DNA of 64,000 nt, taken from NCBI RefSeq assembly GCF_900108105.1, contig NZ_FNUR01000008.1:110567-174566 (forward strand). Direction: 5' to 3'. Below, piece by piece: positions 52,087-61,565 of this stretch (positions are counted from its first letter, which is position 1; every line of letters begins with the position of its first letter). Position numbers and translations under genes: made by a program. The DNA comes from Butyrivibrio sp. Su6 (GTDB lineage Bacteria > Bacillota > Clostridia > Lachnospirales > Lachnospiraceae). The notes under the pieces were generated by a model that was not told the DNA's origin, ran no database searches, and was given only the letters and a program-made list of their open reading frames with translations.

Positions 52087-53580
52087 ATGAGTGCAAAGTA
52101 CAGAACATTGCAATCATATTTCTTGTGGGCAGTAGACATGGTCTGCATAGTTATCAGCTATATGATTGCAAGCTTTTGGAGATATAATTCTAAAGCAGAT
52201 TATGGAGATAAGACGCTGCACTATTTGGTGTGTGTTGTCATTTTGCTTGTTGGAACAGTATATACGTTTTTAGCGGATTGGGATAGAGACTTTCTTATCA
52301 GAGGGTGGTTTCAAGAATTCTTATTTGTTATCAGGTTCGTAGCAACTATTTCTTTTGGCACTTTGTTTGTGGTGTTTTTTCTAAAATGGTATGAGATACT
52401 TTCGCGACTGGTGATCATTAACTTTGTCTGGATTGTAATTATTCTTACCTACATTGCAAGGGTTATATTTAAAGAGTTTTATAGAAAGCATTTATCTTCA
52501 GATAATAATATTATAAATGTTGTTGTTGTGGCTGAAAAATCGCTGATTGAAGAGACTATAGATAAGCTTATGAAACGGAGTGATTCTTTTGGCTATAAGG
52601 TTGTCAGGGCTTATGCAGTTGATCCTGAGGTAAAGTCTAGTGATGATTTAAAAGATTTCTCTTCGGTGGACAATGGAACCTGTAGTGCAAGGGCACAGGG
52701 TGATGATACGAAGACTTGGTATATTGGCGACGTGCATGTACATGAAGGAATTCATAACCTTACAGAGAGGCTTTTGACAGATCCTTTTGATGAGGTATTT
52801 ATTAATACACCTAACATTCCCCAGAATAGTATGGAGAAGATTATTTTAGGATTTGAGGAGATGGGTATTACAACTCATTATAATCTTGAACTTCCGGGAA
52901 TCAGCAAGGCTCATACGCAGTTTGATGATTATCTTGGATATTCTGTTATAACTTATTGCATGAATCGCAGCAGTTATAAGAGATTATCCATTAAGAGATT
53001 TATGGATATTATTGGCGGTTTTGTAGGATTAGTCCTTACTGGAATTATCACTCTTTTCCTTGCTCCCGCAATTAAACTTGATTCTCCCGGACCTGTTTTC
53101 TTTTCACAGACTCGTATTGGAAAAAACGGCCGTAGATTTAAAATCTATAAGTTTAGATCTATGTATATTGATGCTGAGGAGAGGTTAAAGGACCTTCAGG
53201 ATCAGAATGAGATGAGTGGGCTCATGTTCAAAATGGAGAATGACCCGCGTATTACAAAGGTGGGAGCATTTATCAGAAAGACCAGTCTTGATGAGTTTCC
53301 ACAGTTTTTGAATGTACTAAAAGGTGATATGTCTTTGGTTGGTACAAGACCACCGACAGAGGCTGAGTTTGAGCAGTACAATGAGCATTACAGAAGACGC
53401 CTTTCTATGACTCCTGGTCTTACCGGGCTCTGGCAGATAAGTGGCAGAAGTGATATTCAGGATTTTGATGAGGTCGTGAAGCTTGACCTTCAGTATATCG
53501 ATAACTGGAGCCTTACCGAGGACATCAAGATATTGCTCAAGACTGTTTATGTTGTGCTTTTTGGTAAGGGTGCTAAGTGA
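52087..53580 (+). CDS. Polyprenyl-phosphate phosphoglycosyltransferase (WbaP/CpsE-type)
   Basis: This 497-residue initiating enzyme has N-terminal helices (about 10-140), a Rossmann-like middle and a C-terminal catalytic domain (about 300-497): IKRFMDIIGGFVGLVL, FFSQTRIGKNGRRFKIYKFR, the LDEFPQFLNVLKGDMSLVGT motif, RPPTEAEFEQY, and TPGLTGLWQISGRSD. It moves a sugar phosphate to undecaprenyl phosphate. It is the third such enzyme in the window and is paired with the GT26 gene 19 bases upstream. Confidence 0.93.
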   Translation: MSAKYRTLQSYFLWAVDMVCIVISYMIASFWRYNSKADYGDKTLHYLVCVVILLVGTVYTFLADWDRDFLIRGWFQEFLFVIRFVATISFGTLFVVFFLKWYEILSRLVIINFVWIVIILTYIARVIFKEFYRKHLSSDNNIINVVVVAEKSLIEETIDKLMKRSDSFGYKVVRAYAVDPEVKSSDDLKDFSSVDNGTCSARAQGDDTKTWYIGDVHVHEGIHNLTERLLTDPFDEVFINTPNIPQNSMEKIILGFEEMGITTHYNLELPGISKAHTQFDDYLGYSVITYCMNRSSYKRLSIKRFMDIIGGFVGLVLTGIITLFLAPAIKLDSPGPVFFSQTRIGKNGRRFKIYKFRSMYIDAEERLKDLQDQNEMSGLMFKMENDPRITKVGAFIRKTSLDEFPQFLNVLKGDMSLVGTRPPTEAEFEQYNEHYRRRLSMTPGLTGLWQISGRSDIQDFDEVVKLDLQYIDNWSLTEDIKILLKTVYVVLFGKGAK

Positions 53581-53596
53581 TTGGAGATATTTAGAA

Positions 53597-54670
53597 GTGT
53601 TAGAGAAAAACATTGATTTAAATGGAAAACGAATATTGGTAACAGGTGCAGCAGGATTTATTGGCGCCAACCTATGTAAGGAACTATTTAGGTCATATGA
53701 GAATATTCATATTTATGGTATTGATAATATGAATGATTACTATGACCCAAAGATTAAGAATGATAGATTACGTGAGATCTATGATTTAGGTGGTAATTTT
53801 GATTTTGCCCGCGGAAGCATTGCAGACAAGGAACTTGTGAATTCTGTATTTGAAGAGTTTAAGCCGGAAGTTGTTGTGAATCTCGCAGCTCAGGCCGGAG
53901 TTCGTTATTCAATAGAGAATCCTGATGCGTATATAGAGTCTAATATTATTGGATTTTACAATATTCTTGAGGCATGCAGACATTCATATGATGCTAAAAG
54001 TGTGGATGAACACTATGCAGGCGTTCTGCATTTAGTATATGCATCCAGTTCAAGCGTATATGGTTCTAACAAAAAGATACCATACAGCGTAGAGGATAAG
54101 GTTGATAATCCGGTATCCTTATATGCGGCAACTAAGAAGTCTAATGAGTTGTTGGCTCATTCATATTCTAAGCTCTATGGAATTCCATCTACAGGACTTC
54201 GTTTCTTTACTGTTTATGGTCCTGCAGGACGCCCGGATATGGCTTACTTTGGATTCACCAATAAACTTGTTAATGGTGAAAAGATTAAGATATTCAACTA
54301 TGGTAATTGCAAACGTGACTTTACTTATGTTGACGACATAGTTAAGGGTGTTGTAAATGTTATGCAGGTTGCTCCTTTTGAGAATGAGAATGGAGTAAAA
54401 TACAAGGTTTACAATATTGGAAATAATGATCCTGTAAATCTTCTTGATTTTGTGGATATTCTTCAGCAGGAACTTATTAGTGCAGGAGTTCTTCCTGAAG
54501 ACTATGATTTTGAGTCTCACAAGGAGCTTGTTCCTATGCAGCCCGGTGATGTAGAGATTACTTACGCTGATGTATCAGCACTGCAGGAAGATTTTGGATT
54601 TAAGCCTTCTACACCTCTTCGCGAGGGACTTAGGTCTTTTGCTAAGTGGTACAAGGAGTATTATTGCTGA
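53597..54670 (+). CDS. UDP-glucuronate 4-epimerase-like SDR
   Basis: This 357-residue extended SDR has RILVTGAAGFIGANLCKELF, MNDYYDPKIKNDRL (the hallmark of UDP-glucuronate epimerases), the serine region ASSSSVYG, SLYAATKKSNE (YxxxK), and FFTVYGPAGRPDMAYF. It interconverts UDP-GlcA and UDP-GalA. A GTG at 53597 with GGAGA in front starts the homologous part; longer frames run back inside the upstream gene. It needs UDP-GlcA from Ugd, which survives here only as a remnant at 7.1 kb. Confidence 0.87.
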   Translation: MLEKNIDLNGKRILVTGAAGFIGANLCKELFRSYENIHIYGIDNMNDYYDPKIKNDRLREIYDLGGNFDFARGSIADKELVNSVFEEFKPEVVVNLAAQAGVRYSIENPDAYIESNIIGFYNILEACRHSYDAKSVDEHYAGVLHLVYASSSSVYGSNKKIPYSVEDKVDNPVSLYAATKKSNELLAHSYSKLYGIPSTGLRFFTVYGPAGRPDMAYFGFTNKLVNGEKIKIFNYGNCKRDFTYVDDIVKGVVNVMQVAPFENENGVKYKVYNIGNNDPVNLLDFVDILQQELISAGVLPEDYDFESHKELVPMQPGDVEITYADVSALQEDFGFKPSTPLREGLRSFAKWYKEYYC

Positions 54671-56244
54671 TGTTTAGTTACAAGACACCAAAGATAAACA
54701 TAAAACTAAATACAAGAAAACTAAGCATTGCTTTTACTGCTGTTTATGTGCTGAGTCTGATACCGATGCTGGCTTTAGGATTTTATGATTTTCCTTCAGC
54801 TGACGATTTTTCGATGGCTCTTGAGACAAGGCAGTATTTTGCAGCCAATGGTGATTTCTTTGGAACAGTCATTGCTTCACTTCAGAAATCATGGGTGGTG
54901 TACAGCCAGTATGAAGGATATTTCTTTTCAATTATTCTGACTTGTATCTGTCCAAGCGTTTTTGGAGAGGGCTTTTATTTCCTGACACCTTTCCTTGTTG
55001 TGGGAATGTTGACATTTGGTGTGTGCTACTTTTTTGATGCTCTTTTTGTGATGGCGCTGCACCTTGATAAGGACCTTACAAATCTTGTCAGGATGCTGAC
55101 TTTGTTCATGATGGTTCAGTGCCTTAATGGTTCAGGTACTAGAGTTGAGGCTTTTTACTGGTATAGCGGAGCCATTAACTATACTTTTACATTTGGTATG
55201 GCTTTCTTTTGGCTTGGACTTCTTATCAGATCAGTTTATGAAAGTGATGAAAAGGCAAGGCTCAGGAAACTGATATGGGCTTCAATATGGGCATTCTTCA
55301 TGGGAGGCGCAAACTATTTGTCAGCTTTGGAACTTGCCATTTGCTCAGTACTATTGTTATATGTTTTTGTGATGGTTAAGCTTGGAAAGTTTGATATTCA
55401 AGGGATAGATGATGAACAAAGGAAGTCCTTTAGTAATATTTGGATTCCGCTTGTTATCAATCTAATTGGTTTTTCTTTTTCATGTTTTGGTCCCGGCAAT
55501 TCAAACAGGTTTGCCGAGACTACGCAGATGAGTCCTGTGAAGGCTGTATTTGTATCTTTGTATGATACCTTTGATATGCTCTTTAATGACATGACCAGAT
55601 GGGAAGTGTTGGTTATACTTTTTTTGCTGGTTCCTGTATTTTGGAAGATGGCGGGAAAGCTAAAGGTAAGACTTGAACATCCTATTTTATTTGTTTTGTT
55701 TGCGTTTTTATTAGTGTCATCAAATATGACTCCTCCAATATTTGCTACGGCAAATATTGATGCCGGCAGGCTTCGTGCACTTGCATTTATGGAATACGTG
55801 TTCATGTTGGTGCTGGTGGAGTTTTATCTGGTAGCTGTTGCAAGACAGTATTTTGATACGAAATATTTGAGTGGTGTTACTAAGGACGAGTCGGATGATA
55901 GTAATACATTTTCATCTGTGCTTTCAATGATTATTGCATGTTGCGTTCTCATTTTTGCTATTGGTTCAGCCCTTTCAATAAAGCCTGAACCTGACTATTA
56001 TTCGTGTACATCTGCTCTTTATGATATTGTTAGTGGAAGGGCAGCAACCTATAGACAGGAAAATGATGAAAGATTGAGTATTCTCCGTGATGATACCATA
56101 AAGAATGCTGAACTTAGAGAGTATTCTGTTCATCCTGAAATGCTATTCTATATGGATGTTACGCCCGACAGTAGTGAGTGGATAAATCAGGCGACGGCTA
56201 TATATTATGATAAAGAAACGACAGTTCTTTTGCCTAGGGAATAA
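54670..56244 (+). CDS. DUF6056-like multi-pass membrane protein (possible GT-C)
   Basis: This 524-residue protein has about 10-12 helices. The first external loop, DFPSADDFSMALETRQYF, has the acidic pair seen in DUF6056 and GT-C proteins, followed by VYSQYEGYFFSII. It ends in a short soluble outer domain. It overlaps the epimerase stop by 1 base (TGATG). It may transfer a lipid-linked sugar onto the glycan. Function is not established. Confidence 0.68.
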   Translation: MFSYKTPKINIKLNTRKLSIAFTAVYVLSLIPMLALGFYDFPSADDFSMALETRQYFAANGDFFGTVIASLQKSWVVYSQYEGYFFSIILTCICPSVFGEGFYFLTPFLVVGMLTFGVCYFFDALFVMALHLDKDLTNLVRMLTLFMMVQCLNGSGTRVEAFYWYSGAINYTFTFGMAFFWLGLLIRSVYESDEKARLRKLIWASIWAFFMGGANYLSALELAICSVLLLYVFVMVKLGKFDIQGIDDEQRKSFSNIWIPLVINLIGFSFSCFGPGNSNRFAETTQMSPVKAVFVSLYDTFDMLFNDMTRWEVLVILFLLVPVFWKMAGKLKVRLEHPILFVLFAFLLVSSNMTPPIFATANIDAGRLRALAFMEYVFMLVLVEFYLVAVARQYFDTKYLSGVTKDESDDSNTFSSVLSMIIACCVLIFAIGSALSIKPEPDYYSCTSALYDIVSGRAATYRQENDERLSILRDDTIKNAELREYSVHPEMLFYMDVTPDSSEWINQATAIYYDKETTVLLPRE

Positions 56245-56299
56245 GAAATGGTGTATATGCATATTAGCGTAGTTGCAGGAAGGATTAGACGAAGAAGAA

Positions 56300-56722
56300 A
56301 TGAGAGAAATTAAAGAAAATTACAAAGTCTTAGAATTTAAGGAATATGGTGATGAAAGAGGAAATCTCGTAGTCGCAGAAGGTTCCGGATTTGATATTCC
56401 ATTTGATATCAGAAGAGTCTTCTATATGTCAGGATCTGATCCGGATATAAGGAGAGGAAACCATGCTAACCGCTATACTCAGTTTGTGCTTATAAATGTG
56501 AGCGGTAGCAGCAAAGTTCTTGTTGATGATGGTAAGAAGAAAGAAATTGTTGTTCTTGATAAGCCAAGGATGGGGTTGTATCTTGCACCGATGGTTTGGA
56601 AGGAAATGTATGATTTCTCACCGGATTCAGTTCTTTTAGTACTTGCGAGTGAGCATTATATTGATAGTGAATATATAAGGGATTATGACGCATTTCTTGC
56701 GGAAGTTAATAGAGAAAATTGA
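56300..56722 (+). CDS. fdtA: dTDP-4-oxo-6-deoxyhexose 3,4-ketoisomerase (FdtA/QdtA-like cupin)
   Basis: This 140-residue cupin has KEYGDERGNLVVAEG, FDIRRVFYMSG, RRGNHANRYTQFVLINVSGS (the catalytic His region) and LYLAPMVWKEMYDFSPDSVL, as in WxcM/FdtA proteins. It shifts the keto group from C4 to C3 of dTDP-6-deoxy sugars. The FdtB-type aminotransferase at 57.7 kb would then make dTDP-3-amino-3,6-dideoxyhexose. The ribosome site is weak (GAAGAAG). Confidence 0.87.
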   Translation: MREIKENYKVLEFKEYGDERGNLVVAEGSGFDIPFDIRRVFYMSGSDPDIRRGNHANRYTQFVLINVSGSSKVLVDDGKKKEIVVLDKPRMGLYLAPMVWKEMYDFSPDSVLLVLASEHYIDSEYIRDYDAFLAEVNREN

Positions 56723-56778
56723 TAACTGAACAGACTTATTAGTCGGTTATTGAAATAAAAAGCAGGTTAAAGAGGAAA

Positions 56779-57711
56779 ATGTCTAAAATTTCTATTGTTG
56801 TTCCTGTGTATTATAATTCAGATACATTGGAACTTTTATATGATGATATGAAGGAGAAAATCCTTGGAAAGCTTGGAGACTACGAGATTGTGTTCGTAGA
56901 CGACGGTTCCGGAGATAATTCCTGGGAAGTGATACAAAAAATTGCAGCCAAGGATCCTAATGTAGTTTGCACAAAGCTTTCAAGAAACTTTGGTGAGCAT
57001 GCAGCTATTTTGGCAGGACTTTCTGTATGCACAGGGGACTGCGCTGTTACCAAGCAGGCAGATCTTCAGGAAGATTCAACTCTGATTCTTGATATGTATG
57101 AGAGCTGGAAACGTGGGAATAAGGTTGTTCTAGCTATTCGTGAATCGAGAGATGAGAGTGCTGTTAAAAAGTTTTTTGCAGGATGCTACTACTGGCTTGT
57201 CAGAAAGACTATCAATAAGGACATGCCGCAAGGCGGATGTGATTGCTACCTTGTTGATAGGAAAGCAATTGAAGTCTTGAAGCTTATGGATGAGAAAAAC
57301 TCATCTCTTACACTTCAGGTTATGTGGGTTGGATTTAAGACTGAAAAGATTTATTTTCACAGAAAAGATAGGGAAATTGGTGAATCCAGGTGGACTCTTG
57401 GGAAAAAGATCAAGCTCGTTGTGGATTCAATGATGAGCTTTTCATATTTTCCAATTAGATGCATGGCAACTTTGGGAATGCTTTTTGCGTTTTGTTCAAT
57501 AATTGGTATTATTATGGTGTTACATGAGAAACTCACTGTAGGAACTCCAATTTTAGGTTATGCTTCACTTATGTCGGTTGTTCTTTTTGGATTTGGAGCC
57601 ATTTTTTTGATGCTATCTGTGTTGGGAGAGTACATTTGGAGAGCACTTGAAGAAGCAAGGAAGAGACCTCCATTTATCATTGATGAAGTGAAAAAACATG
57701 ATGACAAGTGA
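56779..57711 (+). CDS. Polyprenyl-phosphate glycosyltransferase-like GT2 with altered DXD
   Basis: This 310-residue protein has the GtrB/DPM1-like layout with two C-terminal helices (about 228-255 and 268-292). Motifs are ISIVVPVYYNSDTLELL, YEIVFVDDGSGDNSWEV and LSRNFGEHAAILAGLS, but the metal site reads TKQADLQEDS where relatives have DADLQDP, so the first Asp is Gln. It lies between fdtA and fdtB, which suggests it loads their sugar onto polyprenyl phosphate. GC-rich enough codon use matches its neighbours. Confidence 0.85.
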   Translation: MSKISIVVPVYYNSDTLELLYDDMKEKILGKLGDYEIVFVDDGSGDNSWEVIQKIAAKDPNVVCTKLSRNFGEHAAILAGLSVCTGDCAVTKQADLQEDSTLILDMYESWKRGNKVVLAIRESRDESAVKKFFAGCYYWLVRKTINKDMPQGGCDCYLVDRKAIEVLKLMDEKNSSLTLQVMWVGFKTEKIYFHRKDREIGESRWTLGKKIKLVVDSMMSFSYFPIRCMATLGMLFAFCSIIGIIMVLHEKLTVGTPILGYASLMSVVLFGFGAIFLMLSVLGEYIWRALEEARKRPPFIIDEVKKHDDK

Positions 57712-57747
57712 TATAAAAATCGCTTGCATTAGATTAGAGGAAAAGAT

Positions 57748-58875
57748 ATGGAAAAGATAATGCAGGGCCGAATGGACAGAGGCTTTGAAAGATATCAAAA
57801 GGAATATGAGGAGAAGACTCTTGAGGTACTTCGCTCAGGCTGGTATATCCTTGGAAAAGAAGTTGAAAACTTTGAAACAGAGTTTGCTGAGTATGTTGGA
57901 ACCAAATATTCTGTTGGACTTGCAAGTGGCTTGGATGCGCTCTGGTTGGCCTTTAGAGTTCTAGGAATCGGTAAGGGCGATGAAGTAATTGTTCAAGGCA
58001 ATACTTACATTGCAAGCGTTATGGGCATTACAATCAATGACGCTACTCCTGTTTTTGTTGAACCGGATGAGCATTATCAGATTGATGCTGATAAGATAGA
58101 AGAGAAGATCACTGATAAGACAAAGGCAATTTTGGTAGTTCATCTCTATGGCCAGGCAGCTAATATGACTAAGATTGTGGATATCTGTAGGAGACATAAT
58201 CTTAAGCTTGTTGAAGACTGTGCTCAGTCCCATGGTGCATGCCATAATGGACAGATGACAGGAAGCTTTGGTGATTTTGGATGCTTTTCTTTCTATCCAT
58301 CCAAGAACATGGGAGCCTATGGTGATGCAGGTGCTATTACAACCAATGATCCTGAGCTTGCAAGGCTCATGAAGATATATAGAAACTATGGCAGTGAGAA
58401 GAGATACCACAACATGGTAGTTGGTGCTAATTCTCGTCTTGATGAGCTTCAGGCGGGACTCTTGCGAGTTAAGCTGACTCACATGGAAGATATCACTAAC
58501 GAAAGATATGATCTGGGTCGTCGCTATGCAGAGGGAATTAGTAATCAACTTGTGATCAAGCCAACTGTAGCCGAAGGCTCAACCTGCGTATGGCATCAGT
58601 ATGTTCTGAGAGTTCCTGATAAGGATGGCGAGGAGCAGTGCAAGGCTCGTGATGAGTTCAGACAGTATCTTGAGGAAAATGGAATCATGACACTTATCCA
58701 CTATCCGATTCCGCCACACAGGTCACAAGCTTATGAGTATTTGGGACTTCCTGAGGGTAGCCTTCCTATTACCGAAAAATATGCTAATGAGGTAGTGTCA
58801 CTTCCTATCTACACAGGTATGACAGAGGAAGAACAGCAGAGAGTCATCGATTGTGTTAATGCATGGAGAAGATAA
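57748..58875 (+). CDS. fdtB: dTDP-3-amino-3,6-dideoxyhexose transaminase (FdtB/QdtB-like)
   Basis: This 375-residue DegT-family aminotransferase has [38 protein letters not shown] (Asp157 for PLP) and [18 protein letters not shown] with the Schiff-base lysine K186. The wording is typical of FdtB/QdtB, which aminate C3 of dTDP-3-keto-6-deoxyhexose. It uses the product of the FdtA-like gene. No FdtC-type acetyltransferase is adjacent. Confidence 0.88.
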   Translation: MEKIMQGRMDRGFERYQKEYEEKTLEVLRSGWYILGKEVENFETEFAEYVGTKYSVGLASGLDALWLAFRVLGIGKGDEVIVQGNTYIASVMGITINDATPVFVEPDEHYQIDADKIEEKITDKTKAILVVHLYGQAANMTKIVDICRRHNLKLVEDCAQSHGACHNGQMTGSFGDFGCFSFYPSKNMGAYGDAGAITTNDPELARLMKIYRNYGSEKRYHNMVVGANSRLDELQAGLLRVKLTHMEDITNERYDLGRRYAEGISNQLVIKPTVAEGSTCVWHQYVLRVPDKDGEEQCKARDEFRQYLEENGIMTLIHYPIPPHRSQAYEYLGLPEGSLPITEKYANEVVSLPIYTGMTEEEQQRVIDCVNAWRR

Positions 58876-58923
58876 GACTCTCAATGGGAATAATGATTAC
58901 TAATTTTAGATTTAGGGGTTTTT

Positions 58924-60252
58924 ATGAATATAGTTTTATTATCAGGTGGCAGCGGAAAGAGATTATGGCCACTTTCAAATGACGTGAGATCAAAGCAGTT
59001 TATTAAGATCTTTCACCCGGAGAATGATTCAAATAATGAGCTTGAATCAATGGTTCAGCGTGTATATAGTCAGATAAAGAAGATTGATTCTGATGCAAAT
59101 ATTACAATAGCAACCAGCAAGACTCAGGTTTCATCTATCCATAACCAGCTTGGTGATAAGGTTTCAGTCTGCGTTGAACCAACAAGACGTGATACATTCC
59201 CAGCTATTGCACTTGCTGCCAGCTATCTTTCAGATAAACTTGGTGTGGACAGAGATGATGCAGTTATTATCTGTCCTGTTGATCCATACGTTGACGATAG
59301 TTATTTTGAGTGTTTTAAAGAGCTTGATGAGATGGTTAAGTCAGAGGATTATAACCTTAATCTCATGGGTGTTGAGCCAACATATCCAAGTGAAAAGTAC
59401 GGCTACATTCAGCCGGAGACAAAAGAACACATTAGCAAGGTTTCAGCATTTAAGGAAAAACCGGACGTGGAGACTGCTCAGAAATATATTGATGAGGGTG
59501 CTCTTTGGAACTGCGGAGTATTTGCATTTAAGCTTGGCTACATTTTAGACAGAGCTCATGAGCTTATTGATTTTAAGGATTATCAGGATCTTTTTGACCA
59601 CTATGGTGATTGCAAGAAGATCAGTTTTGACTATGCTGTAGGTGAGCATGAAAAGTCTATTGGTGTTGTTAGGTTCTCAGGTGCCTGGAAGGATATCGGT
59701 TCATGGAACACCTTTGCTGAGGAGATGCATGAGAAGATTATTGGAAAGGCTCAGATGGATGACGCCTGTGAAAATAGCAACATTGTTAATGAGTTAAATG
59801 TACCTATTATCGCAATGGGACTTAAGAACATGATAGTTGCAGCCTCTAATGATGGAATTTTGGTTGCAGACAAGACTCAGTCAAGTTACATCAAACCTTT
59901 CGTTGAAAAACTTGATAATCAGGTTCGCTACGCTGAAAAGTCCTGGGGAAGCTTTACTATTGTGGATATTCAGGACAAGGCTCTTGTAATCAGGATTGTT
60001 CTTTTACCTGAGCACAAGCTCCACTATCACAGCCATGACCATAGAGATGAGGTATGGACAGTGATGAGCGGTGAGGGAACTGTTATTCTTGATGGTGAGA
60101 AGATTGATATAAAGCCTGGCTCAGTTGTTTCAATAAAGGCTGGACAGAGACACACCGTTATTGCTAAAACTGAACTTGTTATCAATGAGGTTCAGATTGG
60201 TGATGAGATAAGTGTTGAGGATAAGACAAAGTATGAGTTTCCTGAAGCGTAA
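58924..60252 (+). CDS. manC: Mannose-1-phosphate guanylyltransferase / mannose-6-phosphate isomerase
   Basis: This 442-residue bifunctional-type ManC has an N-terminal nucleotidyltransferase (MNIVLLSGGSGKRLWPLSN, VEPTRRDTFPAIALAA, CPVDPYVD, FKEKPD, GALWNCGVF, FSGAWKDIGSWNTF) and a C-terminal cupin isomerase (ALVIRIVLLPEHKLHYHSHD, EVWTVMSGEG, GQRHTV). It makes GDP-mannose. ATG 58924 follows a weak AGGGG box. Confidence 0.92.
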   Translation: MNIVLLSGGSGKRLWPLSNDVRSKQFIKIFHPENDSNNELESMVQRVYSQIKKIDSDANITIATSKTQVSSIHNQLGDKVSVCVEPTRRDTFPAIALAASYLSDKLGVDRDDAVIICPVDPYVDDSYFECFKELDEMVKSEDYNLNLMGVEPTYPSEKYGYIQPETKEHISKVSAFKEKPDVETAQKYIDEGALWNCGVFAFKLGYILDRAHELIDFKDYQDLFDHYGDCKKISFDYAVGEHEKSIGVVRFSGAWKDIGSWNTFAEEMHEKIIGKAQMDDACENSNIVNELNVPIIAMGLKNMIVAASNDGILVADKTQSSYIKPFVEKLDNQVRYAEKSWGSFTIVDIQDKALVIRIVLLPEHKLHYHSHDHRDEVWTVMSGEGTVILDGEKIDIKPGSVVSIKAGQRHTVIAKTELVINEVQIGDEISVEDKTKYEFPEA

Positions 60253-60309
60253 GCGGAACCTTCAAGAAATATTTGATGCTTGTGAAGTTTGAATAAATAG
60301 GGAGAAAGC

Positions 60310-61554
60310 ATGAAAAAAGAGTTGGCAATTGATAGATTCCTGAAAAACATAATAAATAAGTATATGTATGAAATCTGTTTATGCCTTCTTTTATTGGCAG
60401 CGGTTTTTATAAGAGTTAAGTTTGCACCGGAAACCACACTGTCTCCTGATTATAACGACTACTACAAGGTGTGGGTGGATTATTACAGAGAAAATGGCAT
60501 CATTAAGGGGCTTGGAAATGCTATTGGCGACTATTATGTTCCACTTAATGTGATGTATGCTCTGTGCTCACTTCTTCCTGTGGAACCTTGGCTTCCACTT
60601 AGCATAGTAGCGTTTGTCTGTGAGCTTGTATCAGCAGTTTTTATCTTCAAGATTTTTTATCTGTTAACAGGGAGAAAGCATCATTCAATGTTTGCAGGAA
60701 TTGCAACGCTATTCCTTCCATTTGTTGCATTTAATGGAGCGCTGTGGAAGCAGGTTGACGCCTTGTACACATGCTTTTTGATGATCTCTTTATACAAATT
60801 GTTAAAGCAGGAATATCGCGCATCCTTTATATGGTATGGCGTTGCCTTCGCTGTAAAGCTGCAGTCAATTATTTTTTTACCGATTTATTTGATTCTGTAT
60901 ATTACAGAAGGATTTCATAGCTATGACAGGGTTCTTAAGGACTCCGGCAAAAGAAATACCTTTAGTGTTTTAGAGTTTTTGTGGATCCCTGCTGTTTATT
61001 TTATAGCAGGACTGCCAGAGGTAATCTGTCAGAACGGACTTAAGAGAACATATCTTTCATATCTTTATCAGACTCAGGAGCTGGATTCTGAAGGTTATGG
61101 AATGGTTTCATTTTTCCCTAATCTGTATAATCTTGGCTTCGACAATTTCGATAAGCTTTTGTCTGGTGCTGCTATAATGGTTCTTTTTGTAGTTTTAGTT
61201 ATCATTGCTTTCTTCTGCTATAGAAGAAAGGACAACATCGACAGAAAACTTGTAGTATACCTCGCTATATTCACGGCATGGACCTGCGTAGTATTGCTTC
61301 CGGGAATGCATGAGAGATATGACTATGCGATGCTTCTGTTGCTGACTCCATTTGCGGTGTTACTTAGAAAAAACATTGTATGGCCTATGTTTATAGCAAA
61401 CGTATGCTCACTATCAACATATGCCTATGCTCTTTTTGGAGCCAGAGATATCGTCAATATGACTGTGGTTTCTCTTTTTTACGTGGGTGCATATCTTTAT
61501 ACTTTGATTGATGTTGTGAAGCTGTTGAATGATGAGACTCATCAGGTGAGCTGA
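60310..61554 (+). CDS. GT-C-like membrane mannosyltransferase-type protein
   Basis: This 414-residue protein has about 10 helices. The first outer loop SPDYNDYYKVWVDYYRENG carries the acidic residues, with WKQVDALYT, VKLQSIIFLP and MHERYDYAML, a set seen in Gpi18/DUF2029-type GT-C enzymes that use polyprenyl-phosphate mannose. It follows manC directly, which fits mannose transfer. GGGAGA precedes ATG 60310. Confidence 0.72.
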   Translation: MKKELAIDRFLKNIINKYMYEICLCLLLLAAVFIRVKFAPETTLSPDYNDYYKVWVDYYRENGIIKGLGNAIGDYYVPLNVMYALCSLLPVEPWLPLSIVAFVCELVSAVFIFKIFYLLTGRKHHSMFAGIATLFLPFVAFNGALWKQVDALYTCFLMISLYKLLKQEYRASFIWYGVAFAVKLQSIIFLPIYLILYITEGFHSYDRVLKDSGKRNTFSVLEFLWIPAVYFIAGLPEVICQNGLKRTYLSYLYQTQELDSEGYGMVSFFPNLYNLGFDNFDKLLSGAAIMVLFVVLVIIAFFCYRRKDNIDRKLVVYLAIFTAWTCVVLLPGMHERYDYAMLLLLTPFAVLLRKNIVWPMFIANVCSLSTYAYALFGARDIVNMTVVSLFYVGAYLYTLIDVVKLLNDETHQVS

Positions 61555-61565
61555 GGAATAAATGA

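Noticed and set aside
53483..53596. N-terminal extension of the UDP-glucuronate epimerase-like gene
   Set aside because: It lies inside the upstream phosphoglycosyltransferase gene; homology begins after GTG 53597.
57961..58548. 195-residue minus-strand open frame opposite the aminotransferase gene
   Set aside because: It is a shadow of the FdtB gene: no family resemblance, no ribosome site.
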